Positions 34,819 to 43,119 of a stretch of 64,000 nt of DNA are shown here, one piece after another. The stretch's first letter is position 1. Each line of letters opens with the position of its first letter. The stretch comes from Streptomyces qaidamensis (GTDB taxonomy: Bacteria; Actinomycetota; Actinomycetes; Streptomycetales; Streptomycetaceae). Position numbers and translations under genes: made by a program. Below the pieces are notes generated by a model that saw only the letters and a program-made list of their open reading frames with translations, had not been told where the DNA came from and ran no database searches. The stretch is taken from positions 248,001-312,000 of the forward strand of contig NZ_CP015098.1 in assembly GCF_001611795.1 (NCBI RefSeq), read 5' to 3'.

Positions 34819-35750
34819 GGACGAGTCCCCTCATGTGCACTGGTCGCGCCGGCGGGCCGGCCCCGGTCCGGGCCGCCCCCGGTCAGGCTCGCCCGCAGTT
34901 CGGCCGCGAGATCCCGGTCCGCTCCGGCGTACGGGGTGAGCAGCGCCCGGTAGGCGGCGGGGCGGCGGAGTTGCTGCCAGCGGCGGCCGTCGCCGTGCGC
35001 GGGCTCGTCGAGGTCGACGACGAGGGTCTCCGGCTCGTCGCTGCCGGCCTGCGTGATCACGCCCTGCGGGCCGGCGACCAGGCTGGTACCGGCGAAGTGG
35101 ATCTCCACGAGCCGGTCCCCGCGCTTGCCGCGGACGACGCCGACCGAACTCGCGTAGACGATGTTGACGTCGTTCAGGTATGCCGCGGTGCGCAGGGCGT
35201 TCACCATCAGCGGCTGGTTCTGCTCCAGCGTTCCGCCCGGCACGAAGATGGTGCGCGCGCCGGCCAGCGCCAGCAGGCGGACCACCTCGGGGATCCAGAA
35301 GTCCGAACACACGGCGATGCCGATCTGCCCGAACTCGGTCGACAGGACACCGAGCGAGTCGGACTGGCGGCACACCACCATCTCGTTGCCGAAGGCGTGT
35401 GCCTTGACGGCGCGCCCGGTGATGACGCCCTGCCGGCCGATCAGCAGGGACGTGTTCCGGTACATGCCGTCCTGCAGGTCCTCGACGAGCGAACCCAGCA
35501 GGATGTGCGTGCTGAGCTTGCGGGCCAGGGACTGGAAGCCGTCGACGATCGGCCCGGGGATCGGAGTGTCGGTCCGCCCTTTCAGGCCGTCCTGCCCCGG
35601 CATGTACCACGGCGGGCCGAGCAGGAACTCGGGAAAGCACACCAGGTCGATGTCGCCGGCGCCGCAGACGTCCTCGATCGCCTGGTAGGCGTTGCGCAGG
35701 CCGTCTTCGTGATCGTCGACCCACTGGGTCTGTACTACCGCTACCCTCAT
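34815..35750 (-). CDS. Nitrilase-superfamily amidohydrolase 4, intact triad
   Basis: 311 residues. All catalytic residues are present: Glu41 (VCFPEFLL), Lys116 (GRAVKAHAFGNE) and Cys148 (IGIAVCSDFWIPE). Family members hydrolyse or transfer amides, nitriles or carbamoyl groups; the substrate here is unknown. It is the only one of four paralogues expected to be active, and may form hetero-oligomers with the others. A 69-bp gap separates it from the truncated PaaK-like gene. Confidence 0.9.
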   Translation of the reverse strand: MRVAVVQTQWVDDHEDGLRNAYQAIEDVCGAGDIDLVCFPEFLLGPPWYMPGQDGLKGRTDTPIPGPIVDGFQSLARKLSTHILLGSLVEDLQDGMYRNTSLLIGRQGVITGRAVKAHAFGNEMVVCRQSDSLGVLSTEFGQIGIAVCSDFWIPEVVRLLALAGARTIFVPGGTLEQNQPLMVNALRTAAYLNDVNIVYASSVGVVRGKRGDRLVEIHFAGTSLVAGPQGVITQAGSDEPETLVVDLDEPAHGDGRRWQQLRRPAAYRALLTPYAGADRDLAAELRASLTGGGPDRGRPAGATSAHEGTRP

Positions 35751-35819
35751 GCGTCTTGTCTCCTCGAGATGCCACCGGTGGATCGGCCGCGGCGGCTGCG
35801 TGCCCCGGCCGGGTGCGGG

Positions 35820-36854
35820 TCATGACGTGGCGGTACTCCAGTCGTGCACGCCGACGACCGTGACCTCGGCCTCGACCCCGAGCGCCTCGCCGATGCCGCT
35901 GCGGATCGCGCGCCGCATCGCGCCCTCGTCGACCGCTTGAGGTCCGGCCAGGGCGCAGGTCACGTGGAAGGTGCCGTCCCGGACGGCGCAGGCGAAGTGC
36001 GGGGCGAGCCTCCTGTGGCCGAACACGACTCGCTCCACGTCCAGCGTCGAGACCAGTCCGTCCGGTCCGCGTACCGCCGACGCCGCGGTGCCGAGCGGCA
36101 CCAGGACCCGGCTGGCGGACCCGCAGTCACAGCGGCGGTCGGCCGGCCACAGCTCGACCAGTTCGCCGGTCGGTGAGCCGTCCAGGAGCAGCTCGCCGCG
36201 CGAGGCCCCGCGGACTTCCGCCCGCAGCCGGTGGTCGCACAGGTGCAGTGCGCCGTGGTCGCAGGCGACGGCGACCGTCGGTGTCGACGGCGTCCCGTAC
36301 ACGGCGGAGGTCTTCGCCGCCCAGGCGGCGCCGATGCGGTCGAGGCGCTCGGTGGAGCAGGCCTCCCCCACGCAGACGAGCGTCCGGACGGTCGAGTCCT
36401 CCGGTCGCCGTCCGAGTGAGGAAGCCAGGCTCGCCAGCTCCGCGGCGAAGCTCGGCGGGCACACCAGGGCCGTCACTTCGTACTGCTCGATCAGTCCGAG
36501 CAGCCGCTGCATCGGGCAGATGGTCCCGCTCGTCCCGACGCTGATCACCGAGGCGCCGACCATCTCGATCACACGGTCCACCTCGGCGCCGGTGAAGGAC
36601 AGTTCGTACGGCACGGCCGAGACCACGACGTCGTCCTCGGTCAGCAGCCGGCCCAGGGCCAGCGCCAGGTCGATCTGGTTCAGGATCCACTCGTCGCGGG
36701 TCAGCACGATCGGCTGCGAGCCGCCCGAGGGGTCGGCCCGTTCGCCGTAGCGGGCGCGGACCGTGCCGCTGCCGTCCGCCCCGGCACGGGGGCCGCGGGT
36801 GAGCAGTTGCAGGAACTGCTCGTAGTGCGTCGCGATGGACGTGGTCGTCGTCAC
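35820..36854 (-). CDS. Truncated PaaK-like adenylate-forming protein
   Basis: 344 residues. It resembles the 459-residue paralogue at 43109-44488 (VVSAVPYELSFTGAEVDRVIEMVGASVISVGTSG) but lacks about 100 N-terminal residues. The phosphate loop is degraded to PSGGSQPI, and the Y-G-x-T-E motif reads YGTPST without Glu. A CDCGSAS segment matches the paralogue CACGS region. It probably cannot adenylate and may bind or present an acyl substrate. GTG 36854 overlaps the UvrA-like stop. Confidence 0.8.
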   Translation of the reverse strand: MTTTTSIATHYEQFLQLLTRGPRAGADGSGTVRARYGERADPSGGSQPIVLTRDEWILNQIDLALALGRLLTEDDVVVSAVPYELSFTGAEVDRVIEMVGASVISVGTSGTICPMQRLLGLIEQYEVTALVCPPSFAAELASLASSLGRRPEDSTVRTLVCVGEACSTERLDRIGAAWAAKTSAVYGTPSTPTVAVACDHGALHLCDHRLRAEVRGASRGELLLDGSPTGELVELWPADRRCDCGSASRVLVPLGTAASAVRGPDGLVSTLDVERVVFGHRRLAPHFACAVRDGTFHVTCALAGPQAVDEGAMRRAIRSGIGEALGVEAEVTVVGVHDWSTATS

Positions 36855-39800
36855 CTGGCCTCCGCTTCCCGGGCGAACCGGCGCCACCCGTAGTCGTCGA
36901 GAGCGCTGTCGCCCCGTTCGGCGCGGAGCAGGGGACGGCGGTCGGTGCCGGCCTCCATGTCGATGCTGACGACCGTCGCCAGGACGAACTCGTGGTCGCC
37001 GATCCGGTAGGTCGACTTCAGGCTGCAGTCGAGGGTGCCGACGGCGCCGGACAGCCGCGGGCAGCCGTTGCTGGAGGGCGTCCAGGCGAGCGCGTCGAAG
37101 CGGCTGTCCGGCCTGCCCTGTGAGAAGGCGTCGGACACGTCGTGCTGGTCCTCGCCGAGGATGTTGACGCAGAACCGGCCGGTGTCCGCGATGGCGTTCC
37201 AGCTGGTGCTGCCCGAGCGCACCAGGAAGCCGATGAGGGCGAGTTCGTCGGAGACGACGGTGAGCGAGCCGATCACCAGTCCGTACGGTGTCGGACCGTT
37301 CCGCTCGGACTGTCGTGCGGTGCCGGCGACCACGGTGACGGCCCGCGGCAGGAGCTCGCCGATGACCCCGAGGTCCGGCGCCGCACCCGGCCTCCGGCCC
37401 TCCACCGGGGCGGTCGGCGGGACGGCAGCGGGTTCGTCGCGCAGGCGGCGTAAGAACCGGCCGGTGACGCTCTCCGCGTTGTCCGCGAGTTCCTCCGGCG
37501 TCCCGCTGTGTACCACCCGGCCGCCCTCGCGGCCCGCCCCGGGCCCCAGGTCTATCACCCAGTCGGCGATGGCGATCACCTTCACGTCGTGCTCGATGAC
37601 CACGATGGTGTTGCCCGTGGAGATCAACCGCTCGAACAGGGCCAGAAGGTGCCGGATGTCCGCCGTGTGCAGGCCGCGCGTCGGCTCGTCGAAGATGAAC
37701 AGTGTGCGGTTGCGGCGCTGCTTGAGCAGTTCGCCGGCCAGGTTGAGCCGCTGCGCCTCGCCACCGGAGAGCGTGGTCGTCGAGCAGCCGAGTTGCAGGT
37801 AGCCGAGGCCGAACTCACTGAGCACGCCGAGTGCCTGGACGACCTTGGGACTGCTCGTGGCGTCGAACCATTCGAGGGCGTCCTCGACGGTCATCGACAG
37901 CACGTCGTGGATGTTCTTGTCGCCCAGCCGCACTTCGAGGACGTGCTCCTGGAACCGGCGGCCCTCGCACTCGGGGCAGACGATGAACTCGCTCTTGAAG
38001 AGGGTCATCTCGATCTCGGCCAGCCCGAGCCCCTTGCAGGACTCGCAGCGGCCGCCGGCGACGTTCGGGCTGAACTCGCCGCGGCCCAGGCCGCGCTCGA
38101 CCGCGTCGGCGCCGGCGGCGAAGGCGTCGCGGATGTGGTCGCTGATGCCGATGTAGGTGACGAGCGTGCTGCGGCTGGAGCGGCCGATCGGGCGCTGCTC
38201 GACGTAGATGACGTCGTCCAGGGCCTCGGCTCCCCGAATCCCGGTGTTCTCGGCCGTCACGCCCGTCGACCGCTGGGCGACGACCCGGGAGACCGCCGCG
38301 TGGATGCCGGCCACCAGGGAGCTCTTGCCCGCGCCGGACACGCCGGAGACGCAGGTCAGTGCGCCGAGCGGGAACTTCGCTGCCTGGTCGACCACGTTGT
38401 TGCGCGTGATGCCGCGCACCTCGACCCAGGGTGCGTCGGCCAGGCCGGTCCTGGTACGCGACGGCCCGTCCGAGGCCATCGCGATCGCCGTGGGCGAGTC
38501 GCCGGAGGTCAGCAGGTCGGCGAACCGGCCCTCGAAGACGACCTCGCCGCCGCGGGATCCGGCCCCGGGCCCCAGCTCGACGATCCAGTCGGCGGCGCGG
38601 ATCACCGACTCGTCGTGCTCGATGACGATGACCGTGTTGCCGAGGTCGCGCAGCCGTCGCAGGGAGGTGAGGATCTTCCCGGTGTCGGCCTCGTGCAGAC
38701 CGGCGGTCGGTTCGTCGAGGACGTACATGACCCCGGTCAGGTCACTGGCCAGGTGCTGCGCCAGCAGCAGCCGCTGCAACTCGCCACCGGAGAGGGTGGT
38801 GACCGGCCGCTGCAACTGGAGGTGTCCGAGGCCGACGTCCTCGATGTTCGCGCTCTGTTTGACGATCGCGGAGGCGAGTTCGCGGACCTGTGCCGGCACG
38901 TCGCCGGACGCGAGCCCGTCGCCCAGCCGCGTGATCGAACGCGACAGCTCGTCGCCCTGGAAGTCGTGGAAGGTGTGCCCGGCCACCGTCGCCTTGAGCG
39001 ACTCTGGGCGCAGCCGCCCTCCGTTGCAGGCGGGGCAGACTTCCCGCCCGAGGTAGTTGGTGAAGGCGTTCTTGCGGGCGGCCGACGACGCGTTGCGGTA
39101 GGCGCGTTCCAGGAAGCCCAGGATGCCCTCGAAGCGGAAGTCGTTGGTGACCTTGCGGATCTTGAGCGTGTAGATCGTGTCCGAGCCGTGCAGCACCCGC
39201 TCGGTCTGCTCCGGGCTCAGCTTCTCGAACGGCAGGCCGAGGTCCAGGCCGATGTCCGCGGCCATCGCCTCGAAGGCCTTGCGCACGTTGGGAACGGCGA
39301 ACGTGCCGGGGTCGGCCCCGTCCCAGATCTCGGTGAGTGTCTTCGACCGGTCCGGGATGATCTTCTCCAGGGCGAAGCCGACGAGTTCGCCGATGCCGTC
39401 GCACTGGAGGCACTTGCCTTCCTTGCGGTTCGGGCTGAAGTGCTTCGCGGAGTGCGGCTCGGCGAAGCAGCCGCAGTCGTCGCAGAACAGGTCCGGGCCG
39501 GTCGGGCCGAGACAGGCCGGGCAGACCGGCCGCGACCCTGCGCCGAACAGCAGGCGGTACAGCCCGTCGAGGCCGGTGAGTGTCCCCACGGTCGAGCGGG
39601 GGTTGGAGTAGCCGCCGTCACGCTGACGCAGGGCCACCGGGGGCTGCGTCCCCGCGATCCGGTCGAACTGGTAGTCCCCGTCGCCCATGTCGAGGGACTT
39701 GCTGGACAGGGCCCCCAGGTAGAGCGTCTTCGAGTGTTCGAAGAGGGTGTCGATGACGAGGGACGACTTGCCCGACCCGGAGACGCCGGCGGCGACGACC

Positions 39801-39883
39801 AGCTTTCCCTTCGGAAAGGACACGTCGACCGACTTGAGGTTGTGGGTCGTGACTCCCTCTAGCCGGATGCTGTCGAGACTCAT
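36851..39883 (-). CDS. UvrA-like ATPase fused to a flavin reductase domain
   Basis: 1010 residues in one uninterrupted frame. Residues 1 to about 800 are a compact UvrA/DrrC-type tandem ABC ATPase with Walker A GVSGSGKSS and GVSGAGKSS, signatures LSGGELQRLLLAQHL and LSGGEAQRLNLAGEL, and CxxC zinc motifs. It lacks the full UvrB-binding region of housekeeping UvrA, as drug-resistance UvrA proteins do. From about 839 to 1005 it is a flavin reductase domain (GLVIGSLTVVSDELALIGFLV, SWNAIADTGRFCVNIL, IGDHEFVLATV). The gene overlaps the flavin monooxygenase upstream (ATGA), so the reductase part may feed it reduced flavin. Confidence 0.9.
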   Translation of the reverse strand: MSLDSIRLEGVTTHNLKSVDVSFPKGKLVVAAGVSGSGKSSLVIDTLFEHSKTLYLGALSSKSLDMGDGDYQFDRIAGTQPPVALRQRDGGYSNPRSTVGTLTGLDGLYRLLFGAGSRPVCPACLGPTGPDLFCDDCGCFAEPHSAKHFSPNRKEGKCLQCDGIGELVGFALEKIIPDRSKTLTEIWDGADPGTFAVPNVRKAFEAMAADIGLDLGLPFEKLSPEQTERVLHGSDTIYTLKIRKVTNDFRFEGILGFLERAYRNASSAARKNAFTNYLGREVCPACNGGRLRPESLKATVAGHTFHDFQGDELSRSITRLGDGLASGDVPAQVRELASAIVKQSANIEDVGLGHLQLQRPVTTLSGGELQRLLLAQHLASDLTGVMYVLDEPTAGLHEADTGKILTSLRRLRDLGNTVIVIEHDESVIRAADWIVELGPGAGSRGGEVVFEGRFADLLTSGDSPTAIAMASDGPSRTRTGLADAPWVEVRGITRNNVVDQAAKFPLGALTCVSGVSGAGKSSLVAGIHAAVSRVVAQRSTGVTAENTGIRGAEALDDVIYVEQRPIGRSSRSTLVTYIGISDHIRDAFAAGADAVERGLGRGEFSPNVAGGRCESCKGLGLAEIEMTLFKSEFIVCPECEGRRFQEHVLEVRLGDKNIHDVLSMTVEDALEWFDATSSPKVVQALGVLSEFGLGYLQLGCSTTTLSGGEAQRLNLAGELLKQRRNRTLFIFDEPTRGLHTADIRHLLALFERLISTGNTIVVIEHDVKVIAIADWVIDLGPGAGREGGRVVHSGTPEELADNAESVTGRFLRRLRDEPAAVPPTAPVEGRRPGAAPDLGVIGELLPRAVTVVAGTARQSERNGPTPYGLVIGSLTVVSDELALIGFLVRSGSTSWNAIADTGRFCVNILGEDQHDVSDAFSQGRPDSRFDALAWTPSSNGCPRLSGAVGTLDCSLKSTYRIGDHEFVLATVVSIDMEAGTDRRPLLRAERGDSALDDYGWRRFAREAEAR

Positions 39884-41382
39884 GTGGTGTCGTTCCGCCC
39901 TTCGGCCAGGTTGCGGGCCTGGGTTTCGCAGCGCTGCAGGTCGGGGTAGCGGGCGTGGAGCATCGAGCGGACCCGGGCGGGATCACCGCGGTTCCACGTC
40001 TCGTAGAGCTCCTGGCGCATCCCGAAACGGTCGACGGCCAGATCGGCGGCGAGGCGGAAGATCCGGGACTTCTCCTCGGCGCCCATCTCGCGCCCGCACA
40101 TGTAGGTGTCCAGCACGGCGCGCAGCTCGGACGTGCCCAGGTCGGCGTCCGAGGGCTGCATGATCAGACCGGACGCACCGATCTGCCGGATGATCTCCGA
40201 GCCCCGCGTCGAGAAGCGGCCGGCGACCGCGTCGAGCGCGCCCGTCGAGCCGGGGGCGAGCAGCCCCGAGGGAGTGGGCCGGCACTCGGCGTCGATCGCG
40301 GCCAGGCCGAGCCGGACGATCTCGACGTACGAGGTGAGCTCGCCGAGGAGGTCCGTGACCTGCCGGAACTTGTCGACGCCGATCGCCTGGGCCAGCAGTG
40401 ACGCGACCCCGAGCATGGTGCGCAGCCGGTGGTAGTAGCGCACTTGGCCGGTGTAGAGCGACCACTTGTTCAGCTCGCCGAACCCGCGGACGGCCGCCTG
40501 GGAGTCGTCGAGCAGGAAGACCCGGTTCATCGGGATGAACACGTCGTCGAACACCAGCATGGCGTCCTGCTCGTCGTAGCGCGCCGAGAGGCCGCCGGAG
40601 CCGTCGGCGTACGACCTGCGGCACAGGACGCGCAGGCCCGGCGTCGCCAGCGGAGCGGCGAACCAGCAGACGTAGCTGGGGTCTTCGCGCAGGTAGTTCG
40701 CGGGCGAGAGGTAGATGAGCACCTCGTGGGCGTACGGCGCCAGGGTCGCGATCTGCTTGGCTCCCCGCACGACGATGCCGTCGGCGCCGCGCCGCACCAC
40801 TCTCAGCCCCAGTTCCGGTCGGTCGGCGGGGGTCGAGGAGCGGTCGATCTGCGGGTCGCCCAGGCCGTGGGTCAGTGTGAGGTCCCTCTCGCGGCAGTAG
40901 TGGTAGTAGTTCTCCGCGTTGGACCCGAACTCGGGGTTCACCTCGGCCAGTTCGTGCCGGTAGTCGTACAGCCCGACCACGACGTTCGACATGAAGTCGG
41001 GTATCCGGGAGAGCTGGCCGTAGGAGGCCTCCGCCCACCGGTGGGAGTTGGCCCACTTGCGGCTGAGGCCGTCCCGGTCGGCCGGCGCCAGGTACGACAG
41101 GCTGACGAGGTTGCCGGAGGTGTCCGACCGGTGGAGCATCTCGTCCGCGCGGCCGGGCAGGTGCTGGGCGTCGTGGAGGCCGGCCAGCGTGGACAGCATG
41201 GGCCGGAAGCCCGGGTCGCCGGTCACGTCGACCCGGCGTCCGTCGCACCAGACCTCTCGCTCGTCCTTGAGGCTGGCGATGTACTCGTTCCCTCGCCAGG
41301 CTCCGCCGGAGGAGCCCGGCAGCAGGGTGATTTCGTCGGTGGGCATGACGCTGTCAGAGGCTGTGGATCCTGTGGTGGTCAC
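39880..41382 (-). CDS. HpaB-family flavin-dependent monooxygenase
   Basis: 500 residues of the 4-hydroxyphenylacetate 3-monooxygenase large-component family (MLVFDDVFIPMNRVFL, YTGQVRYYHRLRTMLGVASLLAQAIGV, acyl-CoA-dehydrogenase-like helical end). It uses free FADH2 to hydroxylate phenols ortho to the OH. It needs a reductase, probably the domain fused to the next gene. It fits conversion of a tyrosine-type precursor to a catechol or aminophenol-type unit. Confidence 0.9.
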   Translation of the reverse strand: MTTTGSTASDSVMPTDEITLLPGSSGGAWRGNEYIASLKDEREVWCDGRRVDVTGDPGFRPMLSTLAGLHDAQHLPGRADEMLHRSDTSGNLVSLSYLAPADRDGLSRKWANSHRWAEASYGQLSRIPDFMSNVVVGLYDYRHELAEVNPEFGSNAENYYHYCRERDLTLTHGLGDPQIDRSSTPADRPELGLRVVRRGADGIVVRGAKQIATLAPYAHEVLIYLSPANYLREDPSYVCWFAAPLATPGLRVLCRRSYADGSGGLSARYDEQDAMLVFDDVFIPMNRVFLLDDSQAAVRGFGELNKWSLYTGQVRYYHRLRTMLGVASLLAQAIGVDKFRQVTDLLGELTSYVEIVRLGLAAIDAECRPTPSGLLAPGSTGALDAVAGRFSTRGSEIIRQIGASGLIMQPSDADLGTSELRAVLDTYMCGREMGAEEKSRIFRLAADLAVDRFGMRQELYETWNRGDPARVRSMLHARYPDLQRCETQARNLAEGRNDTT

Positions 41383-41393
41383 CGTCCGCGCTC

Positions 41394-42863
41394 CTACGGG
41401 TTCCGCTCGGCCGCACCGGACCGGAACGGCTGGTAGCCCTGCTCCTGCACCTGGGGGAAGTACTCACGTGTCGCCTCGCCCACGACCCGCATCAGCTCGG
41501 AGTCGAGGGAGCTGGGATCGGTGATGAGCTTGGCCAGCGGCGAGTCGGGCACGGCGTTCGCCAGGGTCGTCCGGCGTGCCCGGTGGATCGCGGCCAGGGA
41601 GTGCTGGGCGTTGGCCGCGTCCCGCATCTTGTAGACCGCCTGGGGCCCGTCCGGAATGCCGATCATGGATTTGGTGCCGCCGCTGCCCAGGCAGTTGCGG
41701 GGCATGTGCAGATGCTCGTGCCGCCACTGCTGGTGGGCGGAGTGCAGTTTGAAGGCCTGGTCGACCACGGTGTGCCGCAGCCATGCCTCCGGGTCGTCGT
41801 GGCGGCGTGCGTCGATGTCCCGGAGGGTCTCCTCCAGCGAGGACTCGGCGAGCGAATGCAGCCAGGCTTCCAGGTCGTTCCACATGTGCTTGAACAGGTC
41901 CCGGAACATGTGCTGTTTGATCGACAGCGAGTGCGTGCCGCTCGCGGGCCCCAGGTTGGTGCGGAATCCGTGGTACTCCCCGGTCGCCAGGTGTTCGGCC
42001 ATCACCCGCTGCGCCTCGACCACCGGGTCGAGCAGTTCCCGGCAGGCCGTCAGGTGCTGCGCCGCGCGGCTCAGAGCCGATGCCCGGATCGCCCGGATCG
42101 CGACCTCCAGGTGGTCGTTCGCCTCGGCGCAGAGAATCTCCGGGACCTGGTGCAGGGCGACGAATTCGCCGTGCAGCGTGTCCGCGTTCAGCTCGGTCGC
42201 GGCGACCGCTCGCGCCAGCGTCTCGGCGGAGATCAGCTCGTCGGTGCTCCGGCTCACCCCGATGGGTACGGCCGTGAGGTCGCTCTCCCACTTGGTCGCG
42301 TCGTGGCAGCCGGTCCGGATGCCGTGCAGCACGCGGTACAGCGAGTCGTCGATGCTCTTGGTGGCGATGGTGGCGCGGGTCAGCTCGGGCGCACCGGTCA
42401 GCAGCGACCCCTTGGCGACGTCCTCCAGCCCCCGGAGCGCCTCGACGTAGGCCGCGTAGCCCGCGGATTCCGAGATGCTCACGGCCGTGGCCCCGTCGGA
42501 CACGCCGGCCCCGAAGACGCTGCGGGCGCCGAACGTCACGGTGCCGAGCCTGCGCAGCAGCCGGTGGAATCCGACGGCCCACTGGACGTAGCGGGAGGCG
42601 GCCGGGATGTCGTCGGCCAGCAGGCAGGTTTGGGTCCTGCGGGCGAGCCGGGCCAGGTTGAGCAGGCACACCTCCGACGCCTGGAGGACGGCGCACACCG
42701 TCGAGTCGTAGGTGCCCTCGGGCACCCCCCGTGCGGCCCGCGCCTCGCCGAGCAGGTCGATGCGGTGCAGCTGGTCGTAGCTCTCGGCGACCGGTCCCAG
42801 GTCGGTCATCTGCCGCCGGCCGGCGCACATGTCGGCTTTTACTGGATCGTCCAGACTTGACAT
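41394..42863 (-). CDS. Tryptophan-2,3-dioxygenase-superfamily heme enzyme
   Basis: 489 residues. Two stretches match the TDO fold: GFRTNLGPASGTHS (299-312) and WRHEHLHMPRNCLGSGGTKSM (380-400), which contains the candidate heme-ligand histidines 382 and 384. The family includes TDO, PrnB, MarE, SfmD and the tyrosine hydroxylases of the LmbB2 type. Reactions range from dioxygenation to phenol hydroxylation. It is much longer than typical TDO (about 280). It stands next to a ferredoxin, which may supply electrons. Substrate unknown. Confidence 0.75.
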   Translation of the reverse strand: MSSLDDPVKADMCAGRRQMTDLGPVAESYDQLHRIDLLGEARAARGVPEGTYDSTVCAVLQASEVCLLNLARLARRTQTCLLADDIPAASRYVQWAVGFHRLLRRLGTVTFGARSVFGAGVSDGATAVSISESAGYAAYVEALRGLEDVAKGSLLTGAPELTRATIATKSIDDSLYRVLHGIRTGCHDATKWESDLTAVPIGVSRSTDELISAETLARAVAATELNADTLHGEFVALHQVPEILCAEANDHLEVAIRAIRASALSRAAQHLTACRELLDPVVEAQRVMAEHLATGEYHGFRTNLGPASGTHSLSIKQHMFRDLFKHMWNDLEAWLHSLAESSLEETLRDIDARRHDDPEAWLRHTVVDQAFKLHSAHQQWRHEHLHMPRNCLGSGGTKSMIGIPDGPQAVYKMRDAANAQHSLAAIHRARRTTLANAVPDSPLAKLITDPSSLDSELMRVVGEATREYFPQVQEQGYQPFRSGAAERNP

Positions 42864-42870
42864 TGCGCCA

Positions 42871-43119
42871 TCACTCCCCGCTGGGTGCCGCTGAGTACCG
42901 GATGGATTCGGTGGGGCAGGATTCGAATGCGTCGAGGACCCGTTCGAGTTCGTCGGGTGTCCCGGGCTGTTTGCACACGTAGTGGACGTCGTTGTCGAGG
43001 TCGGCGTCGAAGTTGTCGGGCGCCAGGTCGTTGCAGAGCTTGCAGTCGATGCACGTGTCGTCGATCTCGAAGCGTCCGTCGATCGGAATGCGCGTGGGAA
43101 GCGGCAGTTCAACCCTCAC
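42871..43119 (-). CDS. Small ferredoxin
   Basis: 82 residues with C23-x2-C26-x2-C29 and a distant C68-P, the pattern of single-cluster ferredoxins. The rest is acidic (DNFDADLDNDVHYV). GTG 43119 is chosen because GGGGAGGAGGGG precedes it and a longer frame has no ferredoxin sequence. It overlaps the PaaK-like gene by 11 bp and lies 7 bp before the heme enzyme gene. Likely electron donor for the heme enzyme, the molybdoenzyme or the radical SAM proteins. Confidence 0.88.
   Translation of the reverse strand: MRVELPLPTRIPIDGRFEIDDTCIDCKLCNDLAPDNFDADLDNDVHYVCKQPGTPDELERVLDAFESCPTESIRYSAAPSGE

Noticed and set aside
37508..39862. 784-codon open frame on the plus strand opposite the UvrA-like gene
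   Set aside because: High-GC shadow: composition is low-complexity Arg/Ala/Gly/Val, no domain, and the minus-strand gene has clear UvrA motifs.
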